DNA from: Bacteroidota bacterium
Lineage (GTDB): Bacteria; Bacteroidota; Bacteroidia; Bacteroidales; JAGONC01
DNA length: 64,000 bases
Direction of reading: 5' to 3'
NCBI GenBank assembly: GCA_022711405.1
Contig: JAKLFC010000001.1
Location: 62,001-126,000 of the forward strand
Below, one piece after another: positions 41,634 through 50,296 of the stretch (the first letter of the stretch is position 1; each line of letters opens with the position of its first letter). The notes beneath the pieces were generated by a model. It was not told where the DNA came from. It made no database searches and worked only from the letters and a program-made list of their open reading frames with translations. The position numbers and the translations under genes were made by a program.

Positions 41634-43733
41634 TCATTCTTTTTTTGTCTCAAACCTGATGTCGATCCCCCCCATCGCGTTGATCCCCGGCATGGGATAC
41701 CCGTCATTGATCTGGTACGACTGGTTGAGCAGGTTCTGACCTGCCACCCAGGCGCTTACGAAAGAGGCGACCTGGTAACTCAGCCTGGCATTACACAACG
41801 CATAACGCTGATAGACTACCTCCGGATCAGTGCGTGTCACAAGATCGTGTATATAATTCATTTCCAGGATTATGAGAAGCTTTTTCCACTGGTAGCTGCC
41901 TTCCAGGAACAGCTGATGTGCTGGCGCAGCGATCCTGGCTTTATCGGTATGCAGCCAGCTGTAAGATCCCATCAGGTGCAAATGGTCTGTAAGCATCATC
42001 CTGCCCTGAAATTCGACCCCGTAGTGCGTGAATTTACCTGAGTTCTTGTTTTTTACATCAGGATATACACCGGTCATCTGGATAAGATTGCTTCCCCTGG
42101 CCAGGAAGCCATTGAGTTCAATAGACAGATGCTCTTTAAAAAAGTACTGTGTGACTCCTGTCTCGAAATTCCACATCCGTTCGGGCTCCAGCTGGGGATT
42201 GGCCGGAGTGAAAAGGAAAAGTTCCTGGATGGTCGGGCTTCTGAATCCTTTGGAGATGGTTGCTTTCACGACAGTGGCCTGGGAAGGGTACCAATTGATA
42301 CCGATCTGGGGGATCCATTCCGTGCCGAAAAGTTCATGATCTTCCAGACGAAGACCGGCTGTTGCCGAAAGCTTTTCAGAGATTGTATTTTGAAGCAGCA
42401 GATAGCCGGCGATCTCGAAGATAGCCGTGTCGGTAAACGTAATGGGAGGGACAGGGATCGTGTTCTCGGCAAAACCTCCATAGCGCTGGTAGTCGATCCC
42501 AACCGTGATCAGGTTATCCGGCCACAGCTTAAGCCCCTGGTAAAGGGTGATCCCTGTCAGATGATCGGTCGAGTGAAAACCATCGTAAATGGTATGTTCG
42601 CCACCGTTATAATAGAACCTGAAAGCTCCTTCGGATCTCCGGTACTTATTTTCCAGGGCGACCGAACCTTCTCCCCGAAGAAAATCGCCCCAGTGACCTC
42701 CGTTCTGATAGGTCGTGTCGGTGGTATAGACAGGACCGGGATCGGTAGTATGATAGGAAGCAAGGCTGGCGTTGACGAGGATCCGGAAATGGGAACTTAA
42801 TTCATACCCGGCTTTCAGATACCCGTCAGTGATGTCAAAATCCGAATTATCACGATGTCCGTCGGTCTGGTCATGGTTGAAGGAGCCCAGGATATGGAAT
42901 TTATTTTTCTTGTAGCCTAAACTGGCGGTGTATTTTTGTGTATTGAATGAGCCGAACTGTGCCCGGGCAGAAACCAGCACGCCATCCTTATCCTGTTGTC
43001 GTGTAATGATATTGATGGCTCCTGCCATGGCATTGGTACCATAGAGCAGTGAAACCGGCCCCCTCACCACTTCCACTTTTTCAATGCCGGCTGCGACATA
43101 GGCATCTGACAGGGGATGACCAAAGATCCCTGCGAACTGCGGGTGCCCGTCGATCATGACCAGCACCTGCGTATTGGGCGAACCGCCAATACCCCGAACG
43201 GTAATCTTTCCAGCAGAACCTTCTCCTACACCGAAACCCGTTATACCCCGCTCTGTCACAAAAACACCCGGTATACGGCTGCTGAGTACGGGCAGGACGT
43301 TCGTTTCACCACTCTGCTCGATGACTTCCCTTGTCACGACGGACAACGTCAGAGGGCTCGAACTTTTTGGCGCCATCACCTTATTGCCAGTGATCACTGC
43401 CTCATCCATGATGAATGGAATCTGGTCCAGCTCAAAGTCGAGGGCGATGTGGTCGTTTGCTTTCAGGGTGACGTCACGCATGCTTGTGGAATATCCGACA
43501 TAACTTACCATGATACGGTATTCGCCCGGTGCAATGCCGACCAGCCGGTAATTGCCATCAAAATCGGAAGTGGTCAGTCTGGACGTATTTTGCAGCATTA
43601 CATGGGCTCCGGTCAGCGGGCCGGCATCTGTCCGACTGGTGATCCTGCCGGTGATCTGGGCAGGCTGACCGCACACCATGAAGGCGGCTCCCCAGAGCAG
43701 ACAGATTAATCCTATGACACCAGAGCGAATCAT
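41634..43733 (-). CDS. TonB-dependent outer-membrane receptor, probably for nickel
   Basis: A 699-residue outer-membrane receptor. After the signal peptide comes a carboxypeptidase-regulatory-like domain (ITGRITSRTDAGPLTGAHV, about 25-110), then the plug (TLSVVTREVIEQSG, VRGIGGSPNTQVLVMIDGHP, VEVVRGPVSLLYGTNAMAGAINI) and a beta-barrel ending in a short aromatic strand. Sequence alone gives no ligand. Nickel is inferred from position: it begins 9 bases after the nikR stop, so both share the NikR-controlled promoter, and the permease gene follows 40 bases later. NikR-controlled TonB nickel receptors are known in Helicobacter (FrpB4). A siderophore or other metal chelate cannot be excluded. Confidence 0.8.
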   Translation of the reverse strand: MIRSGVIGLICLLWGAAFMVCGQPAQITGRITSRTDAGPLTGAHVMLQNTSRLTTSDFDGNYRLVGIAPGEYRIMVSYVGYSTSMRDVTLKANDHIALDFELDQIPFIMDEAVITGNKVMAPKSSSPLTLSVVTREVIEQSGETNVLPVLSSRIPGVFVTERGITGFGVGEGSAGKITVRGIGGSPNTQVLVMIDGHPQFAGIFGHPLSDAYVAAGIEKVEVVRGPVSLLYGTNAMAGAINIITRQQDKDGVLVSARAQFGSFNTQKYTASLGYKKNKFHILGSFNHDQTDGHRDNSDFDITDGYLKAGYELSSHFRILVNASLASYHTTDPGPVYTTDTTYQNGGHWGDFLRGEGSVALENKYRRSEGAFRFYYNGGEHTIYDGFHSTDHLTGITLYQGLKLWPDNLITVGIDYQRYGGFAENTIPVPPITFTDTAIFEIAGYLLLQNTISEKLSATAGLRLEDHELFGTEWIPQIGINWYPSQATVVKATISKGFRSPTIQELFLFTPANPQLEPERMWNFETGVTQYFFKEHLSIELNGFLARGSNLIQMTGVYPDVKNKNSGKFTHYGVEFQGRMMLTDHLHLMGSYSWLHTDKARIAAPAHQLFLEGSYQWKKLLIILEMNYIHDLVTRTDPEVVYQRYALCNARLSYQVASFVSAWVAGQNLLNQSYQINDGYPMPGINAMGGIDIRFETKKE

Positions 43734-43742
43734 CTGTACTGA

Positions 43743-44141
43743 TTACAAACAACTGATTACAAGCTTGCCGTATTGTATCCCTTTGATCCCGATCAGATGG
43801 TTGCTGAACTCAGTCAACTCGCGCGCTCTGCCTTTGACAGCAAGAGTTTCCAGACATTTGTGATGATCCAGGTGGACATGCTGGACCGAAAGCACCAGAT
43901 GATGATATTCATGCTGTATGTTGGTGGATTTGTTCTGAAGCTCCCGACGGTGGTGGTCATAGATCAGTATGATCGCACCGGCGACTTCCTGGTTTCCTTG
44001 CCAGGCTTCTTCGGTAAGGTATTTCTGAAGGATGAATCCGATGGCCTGGGAGCGGTTGGAAAAGTAGCGTCCCGATATGTATGTGTCGAATTCTTTCAGC
44101 AGTTCCTCATCCAGTGAAACTCCGAATCGTTTGGTGTGCAT
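43743..44141 (-). CDS. nikR: Nickel-responsive regulator NikR
   Basis: A 132-residue ribbon-helix-helix repressor with a C-terminal ACT-like nickel-binding domain. The DNA-binding strand and helices are RFGVSLDEELLKEFDTYI and SNRSQAIGFILQKYL. The four square-planar nickel ligands are His77, His88, His90 and Cys96 (HVHLDHHKC), with exactly the spacing of E. coli H76, H87, H89 and C95. It should bind DNA when nickel is sufficient and shut off nickel uptake. First gene of the operon with the TonB receptor and permease. A matching operator lies directly before its start codon, so it probably represses itself and the transporters. Confidence 0.95.
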   Translation of the reverse strand: MHTKRFGVSLDEELLKEFDTYISGRYFSNRSQAIGFILQKYLTEEAWQGNQEVAGAIILIYDHHRRELQNKSTNIQHEYHHLVLSVQHVHLDHHKCLETLAVKGRARELTEFSNHLIGIKGIQYGKLVISCL

Positions 44142-44168
44142 GTGTTACGATTTTTTAAAACGTAGCAC
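44142..44168 (-). promoter_or_regulatory. NikR-like operator
   Basis: GTGTTAC (44142-44148), 13 bases, then GTAGCAC (44162-44168): an inverted repeat with one mismatch. Half-site and spacing agree with GTGTTAC-N13/14-GTAACAC, which I recall as a predicted NikR motif outside enterobacteria. It starts at the base next to the nikR start codon and reaches the -7 box, so it spans the transcription start. Confidence 0.7.
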
Positions 44169-44175
44169 AAAGGTA
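44168..44175 (-). promoter_or_regulatory. -7 box (TACCTTTG) of the nikR operon
   Basis: A TAnnTTTG match on the minus strand whose final G is the first base of the NikR-like operator. The leader to the nikR ATG would be only about 20 bases. No TTG at 19-21 bases was found. Confidence 0.5.
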
Positions 44176-44212
44176 TGAATCTTTCGGTCGATGCCCGCTG
44201 GGACAATTTATT

Positions 44213-44220
44213 TATCTTTG
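44213..44220 (+). promoter_or_regulatory. -7 box (TATCTTTG) of truA, almost leaderless
   Basis: A TAnnTTTG match ending only 7 bases before the ATG at 44228. Transcription would start within a few bases of the start codon, so the mRNA would be leaderless or nearly so. Confidence 0.45.
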
Positions 44221-44227
44221 AACTTTT

Positions 44228-44998
44228 ATGGAAACAAATCCTAATCGTTATTTTCTTCAGCTTTCCTTCAGGGGTAAGAACTACCATGGCTGGCAACTGC
44301 AGAAAAATGCGTCCTCTGTCCAGTCGGTGCTGGAATCTGCACTGTCCGTAATGCTTGGTGACACTGTCCGTCTGACAGGGTGCGGGCGCACCGATGCCGG
44401 GGTGCATGCAAGGAAGTTCGTTGCTCACTTTGATTGCCGGCCCCTTTCGGCCGAGCAGAGGATCAGAATGGCCTATCAGCTCAATGGTTACCTGCCGGAA
44501 GATATTGCCGTTCAACGTATCATACCCGTTCTCAGCAATGCCAATGCCCGGTTTGATGCCGTTTCAAGGACGTACCTCTATCAGATCAGCCGTTCAAAGA
44601 ATCCATTCCTGTTGGATTTTGCGTATTATTTATTTGGGCACCTGGATGTGGGGCGGATGCAGCAGGGTTCGGATATCCTGCGGGAATACAACGATTTCAC
44701 TTCATTCAGTAAGTTGCATACTCAGGTCAGGACAAATTACTGCAACATTATGGAAGCACGCTGGGATGAAGATCATGATCTGTTGTTTTTTACCATTACG
44801 GCCGACCGTTTCTTGCGGAACATGGTCAGGGCGATCGTGGGAACGTTACTGGAACTGGGTAAGGGTAAGATCACTTTGGATGAGCTCCGACACATCATTG
44901 AGTCCAGGAATCGTTCAGCGGCTGGTATGTCGGTACCACCACAGGGACTTTATCTTACTGATGTTCAGTACCCTGCAGGGATATTTCAATTGTCGTGA
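44228..44998 (+). CDS. truA: tRNA pseudouridine synthase A
   Basis: A 256-residue enzyme that makes pseudouridine at positions 38-40 of the tRNA anticodon arm. The catalytic aspartate is in GCGRTDAGVHA, near residue 57. FRGKNYHGWQLQ at the N-terminus and FLRNMVRAIVGTLLELG at the C-terminus are conserved. Length is normal. It is divergent from nikR and convergent with the transketolase genes. Confidence 0.96.
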   Translation: METNPNRYFLQLSFRGKNYHGWQLQKNASSVQSVLESALSVMLGDTVRLTGCGRTDAGVHARKFVAHFDCRPLSAEQRIRMAYQLNGYLPEDIAVQRIIPVLSNANARFDAVSRTYLYQISRSKNPFLLDFAYYLFGHLDVGRMQQGSDILREYNDFTSFSKLHTQVRTNYCNIMEARWDEDHDLLFFTITADRFLRNMVRAIVGTLLELGKGKITLDELRHIIESRNRSAAGMSVPPQGLYLTDVQYPAGIFQLS

Positions 44999-45020
44999 GG
45001 GGAGTGATATAGTAGGGATA

Positions 45021-45980
45021 TCAACCCTTTTTATTCATCATTGCCACTGCTTTTCCGGCAATATGATGAGCCTTCAGCCCAAATTTTTCCATCAATCCAT
45101 CCGGTTGCCCGGATTCCCCGAAACGGTCCTGCACGCCAATGAATTCCACAGGTACAGGATGATGTGTCACGATCACTTCTGCTACGGCGCTTCCCAGTCC
45201 GCCCTGGACCTGGTGCTCTTCAGCCGTCAGAATTGCACCGGTCTCCCTGGCGGCGCTCAGGATGATCTCTTCGTCGATGGGTTTGATCGTATGCAGGTTG
45301 ATCACCCGTGCGTGGATGCCTATTTTTTTCAGCAGGAGGGAGGCCTGCAGTGCTTCCCACACCATGTGCCCGGTGGCTATGAGAGTCAGGTCGTTGCCAC
45401 TGCATAGAAGCTGCCCTTTTCCAACCACAAATTTCATGGACTCATCTGTGAAATCGGGCACGGGTTCACGGCCAAAACGGACATAAACCGGTCCTTTTAC
45501 CTGCTGTGCTGCGGCGATGACCGCCAATCTGGCCTGTGTGGCGTCGCAGGGTGAGAGGAGGGTCATGTTGGGCAGTACGCGCATCACTGCTATATCCTCC
45601 AGTGCCTGATGGGTGGCCCCGTCCGGTCCGACGGAAATGCCGGCATGGGCCCCGCCGATGATCACATGCAGGTTGTTATAGCAAATGGAGACGCGGATCT
45701 GGTCCGTGGTCCGCATGGCTGAAAAGACACCGTAGGTGGCGAATACCGGCAGTTTACCGGCCAGTGCCAGGCCGGCGGCAACGCCAGCGGCATTTTGTTC
45801 TGCTATGCCCAGGGAGATAAAACGCCCGGGGAAAGCGTCCGCAAAAAGATTCATGCCAACCGACGCAGTAATATCGGTACCAATGCCGACTACCTGCGGA
45901 TTACGTTGACCGGCTTCCAGGACGCCCTCCCCAAACCCTGTTTTGGTTGCCCTGTCTCCCTTGTTGAAATATCTTTCCAT
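45021..45980 (-). CDS. Transketolase, C-terminal subunit
   Basis: A 319-residue protein corresponding to the pyrimidine-binding and C-terminal domains of transketolase (AEQNAAGVAAGLALAGKLPVF, TYGVFSAMRTTDQIRVSI, GPDGATHQALEDIAVMR). In many bacteria and archaea the enzyme is split into two chains. Together with the N-terminal subunit it moves two-carbon units in the pentose phosphate pathway using thiamine diphosphate. A DXS-like paralogue is possible, but the split form with this partner is characteristic of transketolase. It is separated from its partner gene by 167 bases holding a repeat pair. Confidence 0.9.
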   Translation of the reverse strand: MERYFNKGDRATKTGFGEGVLEAGQRNPQVVGIGTDITASVGMNLFADAFPGRFISLGIAEQNAAGVAAGLALAGKLPVFATYGVFSAMRTTDQIRVSICYNNLHVIIGGAHAGISVGPDGATHQALEDIAVMRVLPNMTLLSPCDATQARLAVIAAAQQVKGPVYVRFGREPVPDFTDESMKFVVGKGQLLCSGNDLTLIATGHMVWEALQASLLLKKIGIHARVINLHTIKPIDEEIILSAARETGAILTAEEHQVQGGLGSAVAEVIVTHHPVPVEFIGVQDRFGESGQPDGLMEKFGLKAHHIAGKAVAMMNKKG

Positions 45981-46013
45981 TGGATTCCTTTATATCCAGG
46001 TGTTTACATCCCG

Positions 46014-46130
46014 GGCTACCAACATGGCGTTCCGATGGAACGCGATGTTTTGATCAATTTTTGCTCTTTGGCTACCGACATGGCGTTCCGATGGAACGCG
46101 TTTGTTTTGATCAATTTTTATTTTTTTTTG
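46014..46130. repeat. Tandem pair of a 56-bp hairpin-containing repeat
   Basis: Two copies start GGCTACC at 46014 and 46070. Each has the hairpin GCGTTCC-GAT-GGAACGC (46027-46043 and 46083-46099) followed by TGTTTTGATCAATTTTT. The pair is in the gap between the two transketolase subunit genes, which are normally adjacent. It looks like a dispersed Bacteroidota palindromic element that doubled. Confidence 0.7.
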
Positions 46131-46147
46131 TTTTTTGCTCTTTGATC

Positions 46148-46966
46148 TTAATATAATTCCCGGATGAATCCCGCCGCCTGCTCCCTTGTCGGGGCCTTGC
46201 CATGCCAGCGGAAGTCACCTTCGATGGAAGGCACTCCCTTACCCATGATGGTTTTTGCGAGGATGACCGATGGTCTTCCTTTCATCTGCCTTGCTTCCTG
46301 GTAAGCCCTTATAATTTCCTGATGATCATGCCCGTTACATGAAATGACATGCCATCCGAATGCTTTCCACTTTTCATTGAGGGGTTCCGGATCCATTACT
46401 TCCGAGGTTTTACCATCGATCTGCACACCGTTCCGGTCGACAAGGGCAGTAAGGTTGTCCAGTTTGTGGTGAGCCGCACTCATGGCTGCTTCCCATACCG
46501 ATCCTTCCTGTAGCTCCCCGTCACCATGGATGCTGTAGGTCCTCCAGGCTTTTTTATCCATTCGGGCGCCCAGGGCCAGGCCAACGGCTACGGAAAGACC
46601 CTGACCAAGTGATCCTGCCGAAAGTTCAAGCCCCGGCAGGCCGTGCTCTCTGCCGGGATGACCCTGCAGCCGCGATCCCAGTTTGCGAAGGGTAAGCAGT
46701 TCCTCTTTCGGAAAATAACCAGCAAACGCAAGGGTGGCGTAAAGCACCGGAGCCACATGCCCTATTGAAAGAATGAGACGGTCACGGTCCTCCCACCGGG
46801 GTTGTGCCGGATCATGGCGCATGATCCCAAAATAAAGACACGTAAAGATATCCACCAGGTCAAGCGAACCGCCGGTATGACCGGATCCTGCTTCAGCCAG
46901 GCTTTGCAGGATGGCTTTACGGATTTCCAGTGATAGCTCACTGAGGTGGTTGAGCCTGGTTTCCAT
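46148..46966 (-). CDS. Transketolase, N-terminal subunit
   Basis: A 272-residue thiamine-diphosphate-binding subunit. The ThDP motif starts HGDGELQEGSVWEAAMSA and continues to the Asn of the LTALVDRNG segment. SGHTGGSLDLVDIFTCLYFG and HGLPGLELSAGSLGQGLSVAVG are typical of the transketolase N-terminal half. It works with the chain encoded downstream. It starts 12 bases after the DUF456 gene, so the order is DUF456, N subunit, C subunit. Confidence 0.92.
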   Translation of the reverse strand: METRLNHLSELSLEIRKAILQSLAEAGSGHTGGSLDLVDIFTCLYFGIMRHDPAQPRWEDRDRLILSIGHVAPVLYATLAFAGYFPKEELLTLRKLGSRLQGHPGREHGLPGLELSAGSLGQGLSVAVGLALGARMDKKAWRTYSIHGDGELQEGSVWEAAMSAAHHKLDNLTALVDRNGVQIDGKTSEVMDPEPLNEKWKAFGWHVISCNGHDHQEIIRAYQEARQMKGRPSVILAKTIMGKGVPSIEGDFRWHGKAPTREQAAGFIRELY

Positions 46967-46978
46967 GGTGCATCAGCC

Positions 46979-47461
46979 CTAAAAAAAACTTTTAACCAGG
47001 TAAAATCCCATGATCAGCGTGATGCCGGTCTTCATCAGCACGCCGGCAATGAAACCCAGGAATGAACCGAATCCCGATTTCATGGCAATGTTGAATTCCT
47101 TTCCCTTAATGAGTTCGCCGATGACCGCACCAATGAACGGTCCGAGGATGATCCCGACAGGCGGCAGAAAGAATATCCCCACGATCAGCCCGATGGTGGC
47201 TCCCCACATGCCTGCCTTTGATCCGCCCAGCTTTTTCGTTCCCCATATGGGTACGTAATAATCAAGCAGAAGCACTGCTGCAGTGACAAGAGCCCAGATG
47301 ATGAGGAAGTTGGTCGTAAATGGTTTTTCCTCCCTGATCTGTTGCAGGAGAAGAGCGATCCACGCAAGTGGCGGGCCCGGAAGAACAGGGAGAAAACTGC
47401 CCAGGATCCCGGTGAGGAGCAGAATGCACCCAAGTATCATCCAAAGAATATCCAGGTCCAT
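46979..47461 (-). CDS. DUF456 family membrane protein
   Basis: A 160-residue protein, almost all hydrophobic, with four or five helices and glycine-rich turns (GSFLPVLPGPPLAWIALLL, GAVIGELIKGKEF). This is the DUF456 pattern; function is not known. It precedes the split transketolase genes by 12 bases on the same strand. Confidence 0.8.
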   Translation of the reverse strand: MDLDILWMILGCILLLTGILGSFLPVLPGPPLAWIALLLQQIREEKPFTTNFLIIWALVTAAVLLLDYYVPIWGTKKLGGSKAGMWGATIGLIVGIFFLPPVGIILGPFIGAVIGELIKGKEFNIAMKSGFGSFLGFIAGVLMKTGITLIMGFYLVKSFF

Positions 47462-47550
47462 TTTTTATTCGTTTCAGACAAATGTAGTGATTAATATAAA
47501 CGTAAACATTTTCTTTAAAACATTGTTTATACTGATACTGCAAGTTGAGC

Positions 47551-48087
47551 ATGAAAAAAATCAAGTCATTGAACCTGTTGCTGCTGTTGCTGGCTGGCAT
47601 GACCCAGGCCTGCAGCCAAACCAGCGACCAGCGGTTGTCTTCCTTTGTCACAAATGATACAGCCATGAAATACCAGGTAACCAGAACAGATGATGAGTGG
47701 CGTCAGGTCCTCACTCCCGTACAGTTTCGCATTTTGCGTGAGAAAGGTACCGAGCGCGCATTCACGGGCGAATATGACGAATTCTTTGAAAGGGGAGCCT
47801 ATTATTGTGCCGGCTGCGGCCAGAAGCTTTTTGAGTCGGATACCAAATTCAACTCCGGCTGCGGATGGCCGGCGTTTTTTGCGCCTTACCTTGAAGACAA
47901 TGTCCAAATACAGATCGACCGGAGCCATGGAATGGTTCGCAGCGAAGTATTATGTGCCAGCTGTGGAGGTCACCTCGGACATGTGTTCGATGACGGACCA
48001 CCACCCACCGGCCTTCGCTATTGCATCAATTCCGGCGCCCTTGTTTTCAAACCAGATACATTGCTTGGTCAACCGGAAAAAAGATAA
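47551..48087 (+). CDS. msrB: Peptide-methionine (R)-S-oxide reductase, lipoprotein form
   Basis: Repairs methionine-R-sulfoxide in exported proteins, 178 residues. The ATG at 47551 starts a lipoprotein signal (KKIKSLNLLLLLLAGMTQAC), so it is anchored to a membrane outside the cytoplasm. Structural zinc cysteines are CAGC and CASC; the catalytic cysteine is in RYCINSGALVF; GCGWPAFF and HLGHVFDDGP are conserved. A TTG two codons upstream is in frame but unnecessary. A periplasmic MsrB next to anaerobic metabolism genes suggests exposure to oxidants. Confidence 0.93.
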   Translation: MKKIKSLNLLLLLLAGMTQACSQTSDQRLSSFVTNDTAMKYQVTRTDDEWRQVLTPVQFRILREKGTERAFTGEYDEFFERGAYYCAGCGQKLFESDTKFNSGCGWPAFFAPYLEDNVQIQIDRSHGMVRSEVLCASCGGHLGHVFDDGPPPTGLRYCINSGALVFKPDTLLGQPEKR

Positions 48088-48150
48088 TTACCCGATAAAG
48101 CTCAAAGATTAAAATCCAATATCAAATATCCGTTCATCGTGAATCAGATA

Positions 48151-50172
48151 TCACTTGAGGTATTTGTCGAGCCATTTAAAGAATTCCCGTTGCCATAGCA
48201 CGGCATTCTGGGGCTTCAACACAAAATGCGATTCTTCCGGAAAGAACATGAGCCGGCTGGGAATGCCTCTCAGCTGCGCAGCATTAAAAGCTTCAAGACT
48301 CTGGGTGTAAGGTATTCTGAAATCGTATCCACCGGTGATCAGCATGATCGGTGTGTCCCATTTGTCGACGAACAGATGGGGTGAAAAGTCATAACTGTTG
48401 GGTTTTGGTTTTTCCCAGTAAGGCCCTTCGTAATCATGGTTGACAAAGAAATACTCTTCAGTAGAACCATACATGCTTTCAAAGTCATAGATGCCACAAT
48501 GGGAGATGAACGCCTTGAAGCGCTTTTCATGATTACCTGCTAGCCACAGCACTGAATAGCCGCCATAACTGGCTCCTACCGCTCCCAGTCGTTTCTTATC
48601 CACGTAGGATTCTTTGGCCACGTCATCGATGGCACTGAGCATGTCTTTCATATTCTGGCCGCCATAGTCTCCTGCGATCTGGTCATTCCATTCCTGCCCA
48701 AATGTGGGTAGCCCTCTTCTGTTGGGAGCTACCACGATATAGCCGTTGGCAGCCATCATCTGTAGGTTCCAGCGATAGGACCAGAACTGGCTGACGGCAC
48801 TCTGGGGCCCTCCCTGGCAATACAACAATGCAGGATAGGACTTGCTCCGGTCAAAAAAGGGAGGATAAACCACCCAGACCAGCATTTCTTTTCCGTCCGT
48901 CGTTGGGATCCATCTTTCCTTTACCTCTCCCATACGGATACCGGAAAGCAGTCCGGCATTGGTAAAGCTAAGCTGCACCTGCGATCCGTCGAGGCCGACC
49001 CTGTATATTTCAGCAGGCATCGACATGGACATCCTGGTACCTATGATTTCGGGTCCGGCCAGGGCCAGCGATGTATAATCGTGTGCACCAAAGGTGATAG
49101 GCACCGTGTTGCCAGTCGAAAGGGAATGCCCGTAAACCTGGTATGTAGCATTGATCCCGCTGATGAAGAATATCACGTCATCGTCCTCTGACCAGATAAA
49201 ACCTGAGCAATTCTGATCAAATCCTTCCGAAAGTTCCCCGATGGATCCGTCTGAAAGGTCAAGCAGCATCATTCTTTCTTTATCAGCTTCATAGCCATCT
49301 GTTTTCATGCTCTTCCAAACCATTTTGGAGCCATCGTGTGAAAAAACAGGATCCATATCATAGCCCATCAACCCTTTGGTGATATTGGTGGTCAGCTTCA
49401 ATTTCAGTTCATAAAGATAGAGATCGGAATTAGTGCTCAATGCATAGTCCTTACCTTTCATCTTTTTGCATGTGTACACGATCATCTTTCCGTCGGGGCT
49501 CCATGTGATCTGTTCCATTCCGCCAAAAGGATTCAGCGGCGTGTCCCACGGCTCATTCGTCATGATATCCGTACCGGCTTCTATGTTGGCAGTGTCGTAT
49601 GAGGTCACAAATATATGACTGTAGGAAAAGTCATGCCAGCTGTTCCAGTGGCGGTACATCAGGTCATTGAAGATCATGGCATTAGCCTTGGGTAGATCGG
49701 GGTGATAATCGATGGCTGCAGAATCCAGCTTCACATCCTGGCAATACAGGATATGACTGAGAACCGGCGAATACGAAAATCCATTGATGCCATTTTCTAT
49801 GTTGGAGATTTGTTTGGGATCCGTGCCATCCGGATTAACCTCCCAGATCTGTGGTGTCCCGTTTTTAGCGCTGATGAATCCGATTTTTTTACCATCGGGA
49901 CGCCAAAGGCCGTTGAATTCATTGCCTTCAAAATCGGTAACTCTTATGGAATCACCTCCTGCCACAGGCAAGACATACAGATCTCGGTTACCTTTGTTTT
50001 CATTCAGATCATAGCGGGTGATGCCGTAAAGAACCCATTGCCCGTCAGGGGAAACCTGGATGTCATCCACACGTCCCATCTGCCATAGATTTTCTGCCTG
50101 CAGTATTTGTGCTTGTACTGTGAAACAACTGGAGACCAGCGCCAGCATTGCAAAAACGATCATTTTTTTCAT
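48151..50172 (-). CDS. S9 family prolyl oligopeptidase, exported
   Basis: A 673-residue serine peptidase with signal peptide MKKMIVFAMLALVSSCFTVQA. Residues about 25-400 are beta-propeller blades (WSPDGKMIVYTCKK and similar TolB/DPP-like repeats). The alpha/beta-hydrolase domain has the nucleophile in GASYGGYSVL, the Asp in ITGGYDFRIPYTQS and the His in PEESHFVLKP. Likely an acyl-aminoacyl or dipeptidyl-type peptidase in the periplasm that works on short peptides. Stands alone. Confidence 0.9.
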   Translation of the reverse strand: MKKMIVFAMLALVSSCFTVQAQILQAENLWQMGRVDDIQVSPDGQWVLYGITRYDLNENKGNRDLYVLPVAGGDSIRVTDFEGNEFNGLWRPDGKKIGFISAKNGTPQIWEVNPDGTDPKQISNIENGINGFSYSPVLSHILYCQDVKLDSAAIDYHPDLPKANAMIFNDLMYRHWNSWHDFSYSHIFVTSYDTANIEAGTDIMTNEPWDTPLNPFGGMEQITWSPDGKMIVYTCKKMKGKDYALSTNSDLYLYELKLKLTTNITKGLMGYDMDPVFSHDGSKMVWKSMKTDGYEADKERMMLLDLSDGSIGELSEGFDQNCSGFIWSEDDDVIFFISGINATYQVYGHSLSTGNTVPITFGAHDYTSLALAGPEIIGTRMSMSMPAEIYRVGLDGSQVQLSFTNAGLLSGIRMGEVKERWIPTTDGKEMLVWVVYPPFFDRSKSYPALLYCQGGPQSAVSQFWSYRWNLQMMAANGYIVVAPNRRGLPTFGQEWNDQIAGDYGGQNMKDMLSAIDDVAKESYVDKKRLGAVGASYGGYSVLWLAGNHEKRFKAFISHCGIYDFESMYGSTEEYFFVNHDYEGPYWEKPKPNSYDFSPHLFVDKWDTPIMLITGGYDFRIPYTQSLEAFNAAQLRGIPSRLMFFPEESHFVLKPQNAVLWQREFFKWLDKYLK

Positions 50173-50296
50173 AACCTGATATTTATCGGTGTTTTTTTAA
50201 TTTCCGCGGCGAAAGTAGCAAAAATCTGTGAATGAGTCCCAAATAACCATAAATTTGACAGGTTCGTTCCTGATCGTCCAACCAGAACTATTCAAC

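Noticed and set aside
46014..46130. Possible CRISPR or riboswitch in the transketolase gap
   Set aside because: Only two copies, with nearly identical sequence between hairpins; fits a doubled dispersed repeat.
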